From: Chitinophaga japonensis
Lineage (GTDB): Bacteria; Bacteroidota; Bacteroidia; Chitinophagales; Chitinophagaceae
NCBI RefSeq assembly: GCF_007830125.1
Contig: NZ_VLLG01000002.1
Span: 754,985 to 818,984 of the forward strand
Reading direction: 5' to 3'
DNA: 64,000 nucleotides
Positions 17,516 through 25,714 of this stretch are shown here, piece after piece. The notes beneath the pieces were generated by a model, which worked only from the letters and a program-made list of their open reading frames with translations, was not told the DNA's origin and did no database searches. Position 1 is the stretch's first letter. Each line of letters opens with the position of its first letter. The translations under genes and the position numbers were made by a program.

Positions 17516-17646
17516 TAATTAACAATTAAGAATTAATAATTAATAATACTCGTTGTATAAGTGCTTCAACGCAACTTTAGGGCATTTACATTCAGTTGAA
17601 ACACCTGTGTTACAATTATTAATTATCAATTCTTAATTGTTAATTA
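17516..17646. repeat. 32-bp inverted repeat, one mismatch
   Basis: Arms 17516-17547 and 17615-17646 are complementary at 31 of 32 positions and are made of AATTAAT-like words. The single mismatch is a G-U pair in RNA of the reverse strand, the strand of the hydratase gene that ends 4 nt away. Confidence 0.88.
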
Positions 17647-17650
17647 CTAA

Positions 17651-18427
17651 TTACTCCCCGGTAAAGCGGGGCTGCCTTTTCTGGGTAAAGGCCTCCGCCC
17701 CTTCCTGCAGGTCGCGGGTGGCAAAGCAGGCGCCAAACTCATCGATCTCCATCGCGAAGCCGTCCACATCCTTGTCCAGCGCGGCATGCACGCATTTTAT
17801 CACCTTGGCCACGGCCAGCGGCGCTTTGGCATGCACCTTCTTCAATATTTCCTTTGCTTTCTCCAGCAGGGCTTCCCGCTCCACTACATGATTCACCAGC
17901 CCCATGGCAAAAGCGTCTGCAGCGCTGATCATGTCGCCGGTCAGCATCAGCTCCATGGCGCGGCCTTTCCCTACCAACTGGGTGAGGCGCTGGGTGCCGC
18001 CGTAGCCGGGTATCAGGCCCAGGTTCACTTCCGGCTGCCCAAAGCGGGCGTTGGTGCTGGCTATACGAAAATGGCAGGCCATGGCCAGCTCGCAGCCGCC
18101 GCCCAGCGCAAAACCGTTCACCGCCGCTATCACAGGCTTGGGGCATTCCTCGATGCGCTGGAAAATGGTATGCCCTTTTTTAGCCAGCGTTGCGCCCTGC
18201 TCCGGCGAGAGGGTAAGGAACTCCGCGATATCCGCGCCCGCTACAAACGCCTTTTCGCCGGCGCCGGTAATGATGGCGCTTTTGATCTCCTTTTTCTTGT
18301 ACACCTCATCTACGGCCAGCGCCAGTTCCGCCATGACCGTCTTGTTCAGCGCATTCATCTTATCGGGCCGGTTAATGGCTATGACCAGGATATTATCTTC
18401 CAGGGTAGTACTGATGGTCTGGTACAT
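17651..18427 (-). CDS. Enoyl-CoA hydratase / 3-hydroxybutyryl-CoA dehydratase-type crotonase
   Basis: 258-residue crotonase-fold enzyme adding water to trans-2-enoyl-CoA. Visible are KMNALNKTVMAELALAVDE, the oxyanion-hole region GEKAFVAGADIAEF, and AAVNGFALGGGCELAMACHFRIAS. The catalytic acids are in the usual positions: one glutamate in GGGCELAMACHF and the second in FGQPEVNLGLIPGYGGTQRL. With both present it is a hydratase rather than an isomerase. It lies 29 nt downstream of the B12-binding protein gene on the same strand, so they probably form an operon; a link to short-chain acyl-CoA metabolism (propionate or branched-chain amino acids) is inferred from that. The exact chain length is unknown. 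Confidence 0.9.
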   Translation of the reverse strand: MYQTISTTLEDNILVIAINRPDKMNALNKTVMAELALAVDEVYKKKEIKSAIITGAGEKAFVAGADIAEFLTLSPEQGATLAKKGHTIFQRIEECPKPVIAAVNGFALGGGCELAMACHFRIASTNARFGQPEVNLGLIPGYGGTQRLTQLVGKGRAMELMLTGDMISAADAFAMGLVNHVVEREALLEKAKEILKKVHAKAPLAVAKVIKCVHAALDKDVDGFAMEIDEFGACFATRDLQEGAEAFTQKRQPRFTGE

Positions 18428-18456
18428 GGTTACTCGGTTTGATTTAAGGACCTAAG

Positions 18457-18876
18457 TTAAAAATTTCGGTGCTCACTCACCCAATCCGTAATATACCCGG
18501 CAATTTCCTGGGTATGGGTACCGGGCGGGAACAGCCTGCCCACACCCTGCTGCTGCAGCGCCTGCATATCGGCATCCGGGATAATGCCGCCGCCGGTCAG
18601 CAGCACGTCATCCATGCCTTTTTCCTTCATCAGGGCCATGATCCTGGGAAATACGGTCATATGCGCGCCGGAAAGTATGCTGACGCCAATGGCATCCACA
18701 TCTTCCTGCAAAGCGGCGTTTACCACCATTTCCGGTGTCTGGCGCAGGCCGGTATAGATCACTTCCATGCCGGCGTCGCGCAGGGCGGCAGCAATCACTT
18801 TTGCTCCGCGATCGTGGCCGTCCAGGCCCACTTTAGCTACCAGTACCCTTACCGGGCGTTTCAGGGGATGGGTCAT
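18457..18876 (-). CDS. Stand-alone B12-binding domain, methylmalonyl-CoA mutase type
   Basis: 139 residues, consisting only of the Rossmann-like cobalamin-binding domain found at the C-terminus of methylmalonyl-CoA mutase. The base-off/His-on motif is intact: DGHDRG at residues 19-24 (His21 would coordinate cobalt), followed by GVSILSGAH and [12 protein letters not shown]. Separate small subunits of this kind pair with a large catalytic subunit in isobutyryl-CoA, ethylmalonyl-CoA-like and archaeal methylmalonyl-CoA mutases. No large subunit is in the window. It is translated together with the enoyl-CoA hydratase downstream. The partner (methylmalonyl-CoA or another acyl-CoA mutase) cannot be decided here. 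Confidence 0.9.
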   Translation of the reverse strand: MTHPLKRPVRVLVAKVGLDGHDRGAKVIAAALRDAGMEVIYTGLRQTPEMVVNAALQEDVDAIGVSILSGAHMTVFPRIMALMKEKGMDDVLLTGGGIIPDADMQALQQQGVGRLFPPGTHTQEIAGYITDWVSEHRNF

Positions 18877-18980
18877 TTCGTTGGTGTATTAAGGGGATAA
18901 ATGTACAATTTTAGTGGTTAGCCAGCAGCAGCCGCTCCCGTCTGCACGGCTAAAAGCTACCCGCTAATCGCTAATTTACG

Positions 18981-18988
18981 TACCTTTG
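18981..18988 (+). promoter_or_regulatory. Promoter -7 box for glnS
   Basis: TACCTTTG fits TAnnTTTG, 28 nt before the ATG. Upstream, 18917-18978 holds gct-aaa-agc type words similar to those before iscU. Confidence 0.5.
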
Positions 18989-19016
18989 CCAATCGTAAAA
19001 TTACAATCGCTTATAT

Positions 19017-20699
19017 ATGAGTGAAGAAAGATCTCTTAACTTTCTGGAACAGATCATCGAAGAAGATATCGCCAAAGGCATCCATGGCGGACGGGTGCAT
19101 ACGCGCTTCCCGCCGGAGCCCAATGGCTACCTCCATATAGGACATGCCAAGTCCATCTGCCTCAATTTTGGCCTGGCCAAAAAGTACAATGGCCTGACCA
19201 ACCTGCGTTTTGACGATACCAACCCGATCACCGAGGATACGGAATATGTAGACTCTATCAAGGCGGATATCCGCTGGCTGGGCTTTGAATGGGCGGAGGA
19301 ACACTATGCTTCCGATTATTTTGAACAGTTATACGAATTTGCCGTGGCCCTGATCAAAAAAGGGCTGGCTTACGTGGACGATTCCACACCCGAGGAGATT
19401 GCGGCCATGAAAGGCACGCCTACCGAGCCGGGCAAGGAAAGCCCCTACCGCAGCCGCAGCGTGGAGGAAAACCTGCAACTGTTCGAGAACATGCGCAACG
19501 GCATGTACAAGGACGGCGAAAGAGTGCTGCGGGCCAAAATAGACATGGCGGCTCCCAACATGCACCTGCGCGACCCGCTGATGTACCGCATCAAGCATGC
19601 GCACCATCACCGTACCGGCGATAAATGGTGCATCTATCCCATGTACGATTTTGCACACGGGCAGAGCGACAGCATCGAGCATATTACCCATTCCATCTGT
19701 ACGCTGGAATTTGTGCCGCACCGCCCGCTGTACGACTGGTTCATTGACAAATTGGAGATATTCCCCTCCCACCAGTATGAATTTGCCCGGCTGAGCCTGA
19801 ACTATACGGTAACGAGCAAACGCAAGCTGAAACAACTGGTGTCTGACGGTATCGTGAGAGGCTGGGACGATCCCCGCATGCCTACCCTCAGCGCCCTGCG
19901 CCGCCGGGGATACACCCCCGCCAGCATCCGCGCTTTCTGCGAGCGCGTGGGCGTGCAGAAACGGGACAATATCATTGAAGTAGGGCTGCTGGAATATTTT
20001 ATCCGCGAAGAGCTGAACCGGACTGCCAACCGCGTTATGGCCGTGCTGGACCCGGTCAGGCTGGTGATCACCAATTACCCGGCAGACCGGGTGGAAGCGC
20101 TGCAGGCCGAAAACAACCCGGAAGACGCCAGCGCCGGCCACCGTACCGTGCCCTTCAGCAATACGCTGTACATAGAGCGGGAGGACTTCATGGAAAACCC
20201 GCCCAAAAAATTCTTCCGCCTGGCGCCCGGCCAGATGGTGCGCCTGAAGTATGCCTATATCATCAAATGCGACAGCGTTGAGAAAGATGCCGATGGCAAC
20301 ATTACCACCATTTACTGCTCCTACCTGCCGGAAAGCCGCAGCGGAGGCGATGCCAGCGGCATCAGCGTAAAAGGCACCATTCACTGGGTGAGCGCCGCAC
20401 ATGCCGCTACAGCGGAGGTGCGCCTGTACGACCGTCTTTTCAAAGTGGAGGACCCGGGCAATGAGGAAGGGGATTTCAAATCCTATATCAATCCAGACTC
20501 CCTGCAGGTAGTGTCCAATGCCTATATAGAGCCGGCCCTGGCCAGCGCCAAAACCGGCGACCGTTTCCAGTTCCTGCGCAAAGGCTACTTCTGCGTAGAC
20601 CCGGATACCACTACCGGCAAGCTGGTGTTTAACCGCACGGTAACGTTAAAGGATACCTGGGCCAAGGAAGCCTCGAAAGGGGAGAAGGCGAAGGCGTAA
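19017..20699 (+). CDS. glnS: Glutaminyl-tRNA synthetase
   Basis: 560-residue class I synthetase charging tRNA-Gln. The HIGH motif is at residues 40-43 within [20 protein letters not shown], and the KMSKS-equivalent is [19 protein letters not shown] and the [27 protein letters not shown] stretch distinguish GlnRS from GluRS, and the C-terminal anticodon-binding beta-barrels are complete. Length matches the bacterial family (about 555). Because a true GlnRS is present, the glutamyl-tRNA synthetase at 21529-23061 is expected to be discriminating. It is followed by a moderate terminator and then the vapBC module. Confidence 0.96.
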   Translation: MSEERSLNFLEQIIEEDIAKGIHGGRVHTRFPPEPNGYLHIGHAKSICLNFGLAKKYNGLTNLRFDDTNPITEDTEYVDSIKADIRWLGFEWAEEHYASDYFEQLYEFAVALIKKGLAYVDDSTPEEIAAMKGTPTEPGKESPYRSRSVEENLQLFENMRNGMYKDGERVLRAKIDMAAPNMHLRDPLMYRIKHAHHHRTGDKWCIYPMYDFAHGQSDSIEHITHSICTLEFVPHRPLYDWFIDKLEIFPSHQYEFARLSLNYTVTSKRKLKQLVSDGIVRGWDDPRMPTLSALRRRGYTPASIRAFCERVGVQKRDNIIEVGLLEYFIREELNRTANRVMAVLDPVRLVITNYPADRVEALQAENNPEDASAGHRTVPFSNTLYIEREDFMENPPKKFFRLAPGQMVRLKYAYIIKCDSVEKDADGNITTIYCSYLPESRSGGDASGISVKGTIHWVSAAHAATAEVRLYDRLFKVEDPGNEEGDFKSYINPDSLQVVSNAYIEPALASAKTGDRFQFLRKGYFCVDPDTTTGKLVFNRTVTLKDTWAKEASKGEKAKA

Positions 20700-20720
20700 A
20701 AAAATGATATTTATATTTTA

Positions 20721-20757
20721 AAACCCTCCGGAAGTCCTGTGGCCTTTGGAGGTTTTT
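20721..20757 (+). terminator. Intrinsic terminator after glnS
   Basis: AAACCCTCC (20721-20729) pairs with GGAGGTTTTT (20748-20757), ending in a T run. The loop is 18 nt. Confidence 0.7.
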
Positions 20758-20775
20758 AATGTGTATAATTTTCGT

Positions 20776-20783
20776 TATTTTTG
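20776..20783 (+). promoter_or_regulatory. Promoter of vapBC with flanking inverted GTATA
   Basis: TATTTTTG fits TAnnTTTG. It is flanked by GTGTATA (20761-20767) and TGTATAC (20784-20790), an inverted GTATA/TATAC pair that could be the autoregulatory site usual for such modules. Confidence 0.45.
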
Positions 20784-20807
20784 TGTATACCTTAAAATGA
20801 AAATAAC

Positions 20808-20999
20808 ATGCGTACCAATATAGAATTAGACGAGCACCTTGTAAAGCAGGCTATGTCCTTAAGTAATATTAAGACCAAAAAAGAGGTCATAAATATCGCC
20901 TTAAAGAACTTTGTAGCCTGGATGAAAAGAAAGGAACTGTTGGATTTAAAAGGGAAAGTTAAATGGGAAGGTAACCTTAGCGAAATGCGTAGTATATGA
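20808..20999 (+). CDS. VapB-type antitoxin
   Basis: 63 residues. The N-terminal half (MRTNIELDEHLVKQAMSLSNIKTKKEVINIALKNFV) is the ribbon-helix-helix DNA-binding fold of type II antitoxins. The C-terminal half (MKRKELLDLKGKVKWEGNLSEMRS) has the RxxxxLxxLKGKVxWxGNL form that wraps the PIN toxin. The stop overlaps the start of the toxin gene by 4 nt (ATGA), the classic coupling. It would neutralise the VapC RNase and repress the operon. Codon use is AT-richer than in the glnS and gltX genes on either side, which fits acquisition by transfer. Confidence 0.9.
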   Translation: MRTNIELDEHLVKQAMSLSNIKTKKEVINIALKNFVAWMKRKELLDLKGKVKWEGNLSEMRSI

Positions 21000-21406
21000 G
21001 TGCGCCGCTTCTTTTTGATACTTCTGTATGGATCGCATTCTTTCATAACAGCAAAGAGACAGCGGAAACCGGCTTGTTGGCACAATATATAGATGATAAC
21101 CACCCCATACATTTAACGCCTACCATTCTCCAGGAAATATTACAGGGTATAAAAGATGATGCTCATTTTAAAAAAATAAAGGAGCTGCTATCCTGGTTCA
21201 ATATGCTGGAGTTGGATCCCACACAGGCAGCCATTGGCGCGGCAACGCTATATAGGTCCTTACGCAAAAAAGGAGCCACCGTCCGGAAAAGCAATGATGT
21301 CCTGATTGCCTTTTATGCTATAACATTTAACATCAGGCTCGTGCATTTGGACAGGGACTTTGAACTGATCAGCCAGCATACAGGGTTAAAATGCAGGAAG
21401 CCCTGA
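20996..21406 (+). CDS. VapC-type PIN domain toxin
   Basis: 136-residue PIN RNase. The acidic metal-binding residues are visible: Asp in LLFDTSVWIAFF, Glu in TILQEILQGI, Asp in KSNDVLIAFYAI and Asp in LVHLDRDFELI, in the order expected. Toxins of this family cleave tRNA or rRNA and slow translation unless bound by the antitoxin. It is translationally coupled to the antitoxin by the ATGA overlap. Length is standard and no lesion is seen, so the module is probably functional. The transcript ends in the inverted repeat at 21416-21491, convergent to gltX. Confidence 0.92.
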   Translation: MSAPLLFDTSVWIAFFHNSKETAETGLLAQYIDDNHPIHLTPTILQEILQGIKDDAHFKKIKELLSWFNMLELDPTQAAIGAATLYRSLRKKGATVRKSNDVLIAFYAITFNIRLVHLDRDFELISQHTGLKCRKP

Positions 21407-21415
21407 TAAGAATAT

Positions 21416-21491
21416 CAAATGTAAAAGTTGGTGGTTATGCATATTTAAGGCATAATGCCTCATTGCAACATACCTGCCAACTTTTACATTT
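21416..21491. repeat. Inverted repeat between vapC and gltX
   Basis: Arms 21417-21431 and 21477-21491 are 15-bp perfect complements. A further palindrome (AGGCAT / ATGCCT) lies between them, and the word TTTACAT is tandemly repeated to the right (about 21483-21504). It lies 10 nt after the vapC stop and 38 nt from the gltX stop, so it could end both transcripts. Confidence 0.75.
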
Positions 21492-21528
21492 TACATTTTA
21501 CATTTGAAATTTGGCATTTTACATTCTT

Positions 21529-23061
21529 TTATGCATCAAACACCGGTACCGCCTTCATGATCCTGGCAATGGTCTCGTGCTTGCCCAGCATTTCGGCAAT
21601 GTTGAACACCGGCGGGCCGAATTTACCACCACACAGCATGATGCGGAGCGGCAACTGCAGCTCCCCTACTTTCATGTTCATGGAAGTGGCCAGTTGCTTA
21701 AAGCTGTCCTCTATGCCGGCCAGCGAAAAGTCGGACAGTGTTTCCAGTACGGAGCCCCATTCCAGGAAGAACTGCCGCTTGTCGGCGTTCCACTTGGGCT
21801 TTACAGCGGCCGTATCATAGGTTTCCGGTTGCTGGAAAAAGAAAAAGCTGTGGTCCCATATTTCATTCACCAGGTTGCAGCGCTCCTTTACCATGCCTGC
21901 TATATTGGCTACATACTCTTCGGATGCCTGCACGCCTTTTTCCTGCAGCAGCGGCATCAGTAGCTGCGCCAGCCGCCGGTTATCGGCTTTCACCAGGTAC
22001 TGGTGGTTAAACCAGTTGGCCTTTTCAATATTGAACCTGGCGCCGGCATGGTGCACGCGGGATACGGAGAATTTCTCCACCAGCTCATCCAGGGTGAACA
22101 GCTCCTGCCCGGTGCCGTCATTCCAGCCCAGCATGGCCAGCATGTTGATGAACGCTTCCGGCAGGTAGCCCATTTCGCGGAAGCCTTTGGTGAACTCGCC
22201 GCTGCGGGGATCGTTCCAGTTCATGGCATATACGGGGAAGCCTAAACGGTCGCCGTCCCGTTTGCTCAGCTTGCCGTTACCGTCCGGGCGCAGTATCAGG
22301 GGCAGGTGGGCCCATTGGGGCATCTGCTCTTCCCAGCCCAGGTAGCGCCACAGCAGGATGTGCACCGGTGCGGAGGGCAGCCATTCCTCGCCGCGGAATA
22401 CATGGCTGATCTTCATCAGGTAGTCGTCCACCACCACTGCCAGGTGGTAGGTGGGCATGCCATCCGCTTTCAGCAGCACCTTATCATCCACGGTGCCCGT
22501 ATTAAATTGCACTTCTCCGCGTATCATGTCGGTAAAAGCAACTTCCTCGCTGGCGGGCATTTTAATGCGGATCACATGCGGGGTGCCGGCAGCCAGCAGT
22601 TGCGCCGTTTCTTCCGGCAACAGGCGCAGGGAATTGCGCATGTGGGGACGCACAATGTGGTTGTATTGCGGAGATGGATTGTCGTCCGTTTTGAGGCGGG
22701 CGCGCATGGCGTCCAGCTCTTCAGGGGTATCAAAAGCGTAATACGCGTAGCCGTCCTTTACCAGTTGCTCGGCATACTGCCGGTACATATCCTTTCGCTC
22801 GCTTTGACGGTAGGGACCATAAGGCCCGCCTGCATGCGGCCCTTCGTCCGCCTCCAGCCCGCACCAGCGCAGGCATTCCAGGATGTATTCCTCTGCTCCT
22901 GCCACATACCTGGTTTGGTCCGTATCTTCTATCCGCAGCACGAAATCGCCTTTGTGCTGCCTGGCATACAGGTAATTGAATAAAACAGTGCGCATCCCGC
23001 CCAGGTGCAGGCCACCGGTAGGGCTTGGTGCAAAGCGTACCCTTACTTTTTTGTGTTCCAT
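21529..23061 (-). CDS. gltX: Glutamyl-tRNA synthetase
   Basis: 510-residue class I synthetase charging tRNA-Glu. It starts MEHKKVRVRFAPSPTGGLHLGGMRTVLFNYLYAR; the HLGG is the HIGH-type signature. It has RIEDTDQTR and the LSKRDGDRLGFPV form of KMSKS. The frame remains open 29 codons upstream of 23061, but that part is encoded by a tandem intergenic repeat and looks like random hydrophobic sequence, so the internal ATG is the real start and gives the usual length. Together with glnS this organism charges both tRNAs directly, with no need of a GatCAB route for Gln. Divergent from the polysaccharide deacetylase gene. Confidence 0.95.
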   Translation of the reverse strand: MEHKKVRVRFAPSPTGGLHLGGMRTVLFNYLYARQHKGDFVLRIEDTDQTRYVAGAEEYILECLRWCGLEADEGPHAGGPYGPYRQSERKDMYRQYAEQLVKDGYAYYAFDTPEELDAMRARLKTDDNPSPQYNHIVRPHMRNSLRLLPEETAQLLAAGTPHVIRIKMPASEEVAFTDMIRGEVQFNTGTVDDKVLLKADGMPTYHLAVVVDDYLMKISHVFRGEEWLPSAPVHILLWRYLGWEEQMPQWAHLPLILRPDGNGKLSKRDGDRLGFPVYAMNWNDPRSGEFTKGFREMGYLPEAFINMLAMLGWNDGTGQELFTLDELVEKFSVSRVHHAGARFNIEKANWFNHQYLVKADNRRLAQLLMPLLQEKGVQASEEYVANIAGMVKERCNLVNEIWDHSFFFFQQPETYDTAAVKPKWNADKRQFFLEWGSVLETLSDFSLAGIEDSFKQLATSMNMKVGELQLPLRIMLCGGKFGPPVFNIAEMLGKHETIARIMKAVPVFDA

Positions 23062-23080
23062 ACGGCAAAAGTAGGAAATA

Positions 23081-23108
23081 GGAAGTAAGATGCAGGAAGT
23101 AAGATGCA
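23081..23108. repeat. Tandem 14-bp direct repeat
   Basis: GGAAGTAAGATGCA occurs twice without spacing (23081-23094, 23095-23108) and a third copy starts (GGAA). It lies in the divergent gltX/deacetylase promoter region. On the other side, 23181-23201 repeats a word found at 52754-52774. Confidence 0.85.
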
Positions 23109-23204
23109 GGAAATATATTAACTTTATTAAGGTTAATTCATACATCAATATTTCATAACTTCAAACAACAAACGGCAGGCATCATACCTCATACTTCTTA
23201 CCGC

Positions 23205-23831
23205 ATGTTCTACCTTACTTCAACGCCCGGCATCCTGAAAGCCCTTTACAGCAGTTGCACCTGGCAACTGTCGCCGGCCAGGCAGGCCGTTTACCTTACT
23301 TTTGACGACGGTCCGCACCCGCAGGCCACTCCGTTTGTAATGGAGCAGTTGAAAAAATATGATGCCAAAGCCACCTTTTTCTGTATCGGCAAAAATGTGA
23401 TGGAGCACCCGGGCATCTACCAGCAGTTGCTGGAAGAAGGGCATACCGTGGGCAATCATACCCACAACCACCTCAATGGCTGGAAAACCCGCACCGGCAC
23501 CTACATCGACAATATACTGGAGGCCGGTAAATACATTGATTCTCCCCTGTTCCGGCCCCCTTACGGCAGGATCACCCCCTTCCAAGTAAGACAGTTGAAA
23601 AAGCGCATGCCCGGCGCCAGGATCATTATGTGGGATGTGCTAAGCGCAGATTTTGATACGGCCCTTACCGGGGAAGCCTGCGTGCAGCATGTAGTGTTCA
23701 GGGCCAAACCGGGGTCTATCGTAGTGTTCCATGACAGTGCAAAGGCATGGGACCGGCTTTCGTATGCCCTTCCGCGTGTGCTGGAATTCTGTAAGAAGCA
23801 AAAATGGAAGGTAGAGGGGATCCCCCTGTAA
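23205..23831 (+). CDS. Polysaccharide deacetylase (NodB homology)
   Basis: 208-residue carbohydrate esterase family 4 type enzyme removing N- or O-acetyl groups from sugars such as N-acetylglucosamine polymers. The NodB motifs are in order: VYLTFDDGPHP (motif 1, catalytic base and metal Asp), GNHTHNHLNGW (motif 2, metal His pair), RPPYGRITP (motif 3), WDVLSADFD (motif 4) and IVVFHDSAKAW (motif 5). There is no signal peptide or membrane anchor, unusual for a cell-wall-acting enzyme, so its substrate may be an intracellular or lipid-linked glycan. It stands alone, divergent from gltX and convergent to a lipoprotein gene. Confidence 0.9.
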   Translation: MFYLTSTPGILKALYSSCTWQLSPARQAVYLTFDDGPHPQATPFVMEQLKKYDAKATFFCIGKNVMEHPGIYQQLLEEGHTVGNHTHNHLNGWKTRTGTYIDNILEAGKYIDSPLFRPPYGRITPFQVRQLKKRMPGARIIMWDVLSADFDTALTGEACVQHVVFRAKPGSIVVFHDSAKAWDRLSYALPRVLEFCKKQKWKVEGIPL

Positions 23832-23834
23832 TAA

Positions 23835-23881
23835 GCAAATGTGCAAATGGAAAGCATGAGCCGGTCCACCTGCACATTCGC
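23835..23881. repeat. Inverted repeat at convergent gene ends
   Basis: Arms 23835-23850 and 23866-23881 match at 13 of 16 positions. All three mismatches become G-U pairs in RNA of the reverse strand, i.e. in the transcript of the lipoprotein gene that ends at 23900. The arm contains GCAAATGTGCAAATG, a repeated word. Confidence 0.7.
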
Positions 23882-23899
23882 CTGTTTATTGAACTATTC

Positions 23900-24781
23900 T
23901 TATCGCGGTAAAATCGCGCCCTTCATCTTGTCTCCTATGGTGATGGTTACGGAATCATCGCAGATACCGGTACCGTAGTCAATGGTAGCAGTCAACTGGT
24001 TAAAGGTAACTTCAGCTTTGCCTTTGCCGATCCAGGGGCAGGCCAGTGCTTTTACCAGGGCCTCTTTTACGGTATAGGTAACTATGGTGCCGCCCGGGTA
24101 GGTCAGGCTGGCAGTACCGGTGCCGCTGTAAAAGTCGTCGTCCGTGTCAAAGGGCGTACCGGTGCCTTCTGTCTGGCTGATGGTCTTGTCGCAGGTATAG
24201 CCAAACGTCAGCGAATCCAGCTTGATAGCGCCGCCGGTTACCTTGGTGCTGTATTTAAACCCGTTGCTGTTGCTAAGGTTGGTGATCACTTTGGTGCCCT
24301 CCAGCCTGATGCCGTTTATGGAGTAATTGTCCAGCGTAATGGTGACTACGCTGCCGGGCAACAGGATGTAGTTGCTGATCTTCATGATCACCTTGCCGGC
24401 GCGCACGCGTCCGTCCTGGCCGGTGCAGGCGCTGTCAAAGTCCAGGGTCAGGGTTTTGGGCCATTTGCCGGCAGTGGCATCGTCCAGCGTACGGTCAAAA
24501 CAGGTGCCCAGCTTATGGTTTACGTCCTCCTGCGGAGCGCGGCGGCCTTCCGCATGCAGGCCCTCTTCCTGGCCGGCCTGCAGGGCCACGTCAAACAGGT
24601 CGTCGTACAGGGTGCCTACCTGCGCCTCATAGGCGGCCGCAGCCAGCACTTCATTATCTCTTTTATCGGTCTCCGGGGATGCCTCGTCATTGCTTTTGCT
24701 GCAGGCAAAGAAAACGACAGCCATCGCCAGCAACAGGATCATTATGGCAAAAATGCGGTTGAAGCAAAAATAGCTCTTCAT
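23900..24781 (-). CDS. Lipoprotein of unknown function
   Basis: 293 residues. A membrane signal ends in a lipobox-like VVFFACSKSND (Cys at about residue 27), so it is exported and lipidated. The rest is rich in Thr, Ser, Gly and Asp and has repeated beta-strand-like segments (VVTITLDNYSINGIRLEGTKVITNLSNSN, ATIDYGTGICDDSVTITIGDKMKG), with four cysteines after the lipidation site that could form disulfides. I do not recognise the family. Lipoproteins of this composition are common in Chitinophaga-like genomes. It stands alone; a TAAATTTG box on the reverse strand at 24854-24847 could be its promoter. Confidence 0.75.
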   Translation of the reverse strand: MKSYFCFNRIFAIMILLLAMAVVFFACSKSNDEASPETDKRDNEVLAAAAYEAQVGTLYDDLFDVALQAGQEEGLHAEGRRAPQEDVNHKLGTCFDRTLDDATAGKWPKTLTLDFDSACTGQDGRVRAGKVIMKISNYILLPGSVVTITLDNYSINGIRLEGTKVITNLSNSNGFKYSTKVTGGAIKLDSLTFGYTCDKTISQTEGTGTPFDTDDDFYSGTGTASLTYPGGTIVTYTVKEALVKALACPWIGKGKAEVTFNQLTATIDYGTGICDDSVTITIGDKMKGAILPR

Positions 24782-24806
24782 GGTAGGATAGTTTTTCTTA
24801 GGACTT

Positions 24807-24814
24807 TACCTTTG
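24807..24814 (+). promoter_or_regulatory. Possible promoter -7 box for tatD
   Basis: TACCTTTG fits TAnnTTTG on the forward strand, 87 nt before the tatD ATG. A reverse-strand TAAATTTG (24854-24847) faces the lipoprotein gene, so the region may hold two divergent promoters. Confidence 0.35.
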
Positions 24815-24901
24815 TGCCAAGATTTGATAAAATATTAAGGATTTTACAAATTTAAAAAAATTCTATTCAAATATTATTAATAATCGTGTTAAAAGAGTGT
24901 T

Positions 24902-25672
24902 ATGCAGTGGATTGACACACATGCCCACCTGTACGGAAAGGAATTTGGGCAGGACCGGGCCGCGATGATCACCCGGGCCCTGGAGCTGGGTGTAGATAAA
25001 CTGCTGCTACCCAATATTGACTGCGCGTCCATAGCGGGCATGCTGGCCCTGGAAGAGCAGTTTCCCGGCCACTGCCATGCCATGATGGGGCTGCACCCCT
25101 GCTACGTGGAGGAAAACCCTGAGCCTGCAATGGCGCTGGTAAGGGAATGGCTGGCCAAACGGCCCTTTATAGCGGTAGGTGAAATAGGGCTGGACTTTTA
25201 CTGGGACACCACCCATGCGGAGCAGCAGTACCGCGTGTTCCGCGAGCAACTGCAACTGGCCAAACAGTACCGCCTGCCGGTAGCGATCCACAGCCGGGAA
25301 AGCACCCGCCAGTGCATAGATGAAGTAAAAGCACTACAGGACGGCCAACTGACCGGCGTGTTCCACTGCTTTTCCGGCACCCTGGAGGAAGCCAAGGAGG
25401 TGATAGACCTCGGGTTTTACCTGGGCATCGGCGGCGTGGTGACCTTCAAAAAGTCCGGCCTGGATAAAATAGTGGAACAGGTGGACCTGCAGCACATTGT
25501 GCTGGAAACGGACGCACCTTACCTGGCCCCGGTGCCTTACCGTGGCAAACGCAATGAAAGCGCCTACATCCCCCTGATCGGGGAAAAGATCGCGGATATA
25601 AAAAATCTAAAAATTGAGGAGGTCGCTGCGGTTACCACCAGCAATGCCCGGAAATTATTCAAATCCATCTAA
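24902..25672 (+). CDS. tatD: TatD family metal-dependent hydrolase
   Basis: 256-residue TIM-barrel hydrolase; family members act as DNases, usually 3'-5' exonucleases, in the cytoplasm. Metal ligands are seen in WIDTHAHLYGKEF (HxH), AVGEIGLDFYWD (Glu), VAIHSRES (His), GVFHCFSGTLEEA (His) and LETDAPYLAPVPYRGKRNES (Asp), which cover the complete site. The ATG at 24902 gives the standard start. It is followed after 42 nt by the asparaginase gene, which has its own -7 box. General DNA repair or turnover is the usual interpretation; the name TatD does not imply a role in Tat secretion. Confidence 0.92.
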   Translation: MQWIDTHAHLYGKEFGQDRAAMITRALELGVDKLLLPNIDCASIAGMLALEEQFPGHCHAMMGLHPCYVEENPEPAMALVREWLAKRPFIAVGEIGLDFYWDTTHAEQQYRVFREQLQLAKQYRLPVAIHSRESTRQCIDEVKALQDGQLTGVFHCFSGTLEEAKEVIDLGFYLGIGGVVTFKKSGLDKIVEQVDLQHIVLETDAPYLAPVPYRGKRNESAYIPLIGEKIADIKNLKIEEVAAVTTSNARKLFKSI

Positions 25673-25684
25673 TTGATTAGTGGA

Positions 25685-25692
25685 TACCTTTG
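25685..25692 (+). promoter_or_regulatory. Promoter -7 box for asparaginase
   Basis: TACCTTTG fits TAnnTTTG, 22 nt before the ATG at 25715. It supports that ATG over the in-frame TTG at 25673, which lies upstream of the box. Confidence 0.5.
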
Positions 25693-25714
25693 CGGCAATC
25701 CAGGCGTTTTGAGA

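Noticed and set aside
23062..23148. 29-codon N-terminal extension of glutamyl-tRNA synthetase
   Set aside because: The extension is encoded by the tandem 14-bp repeat and has no similarity to the family; the internal ATG gives the usual length.
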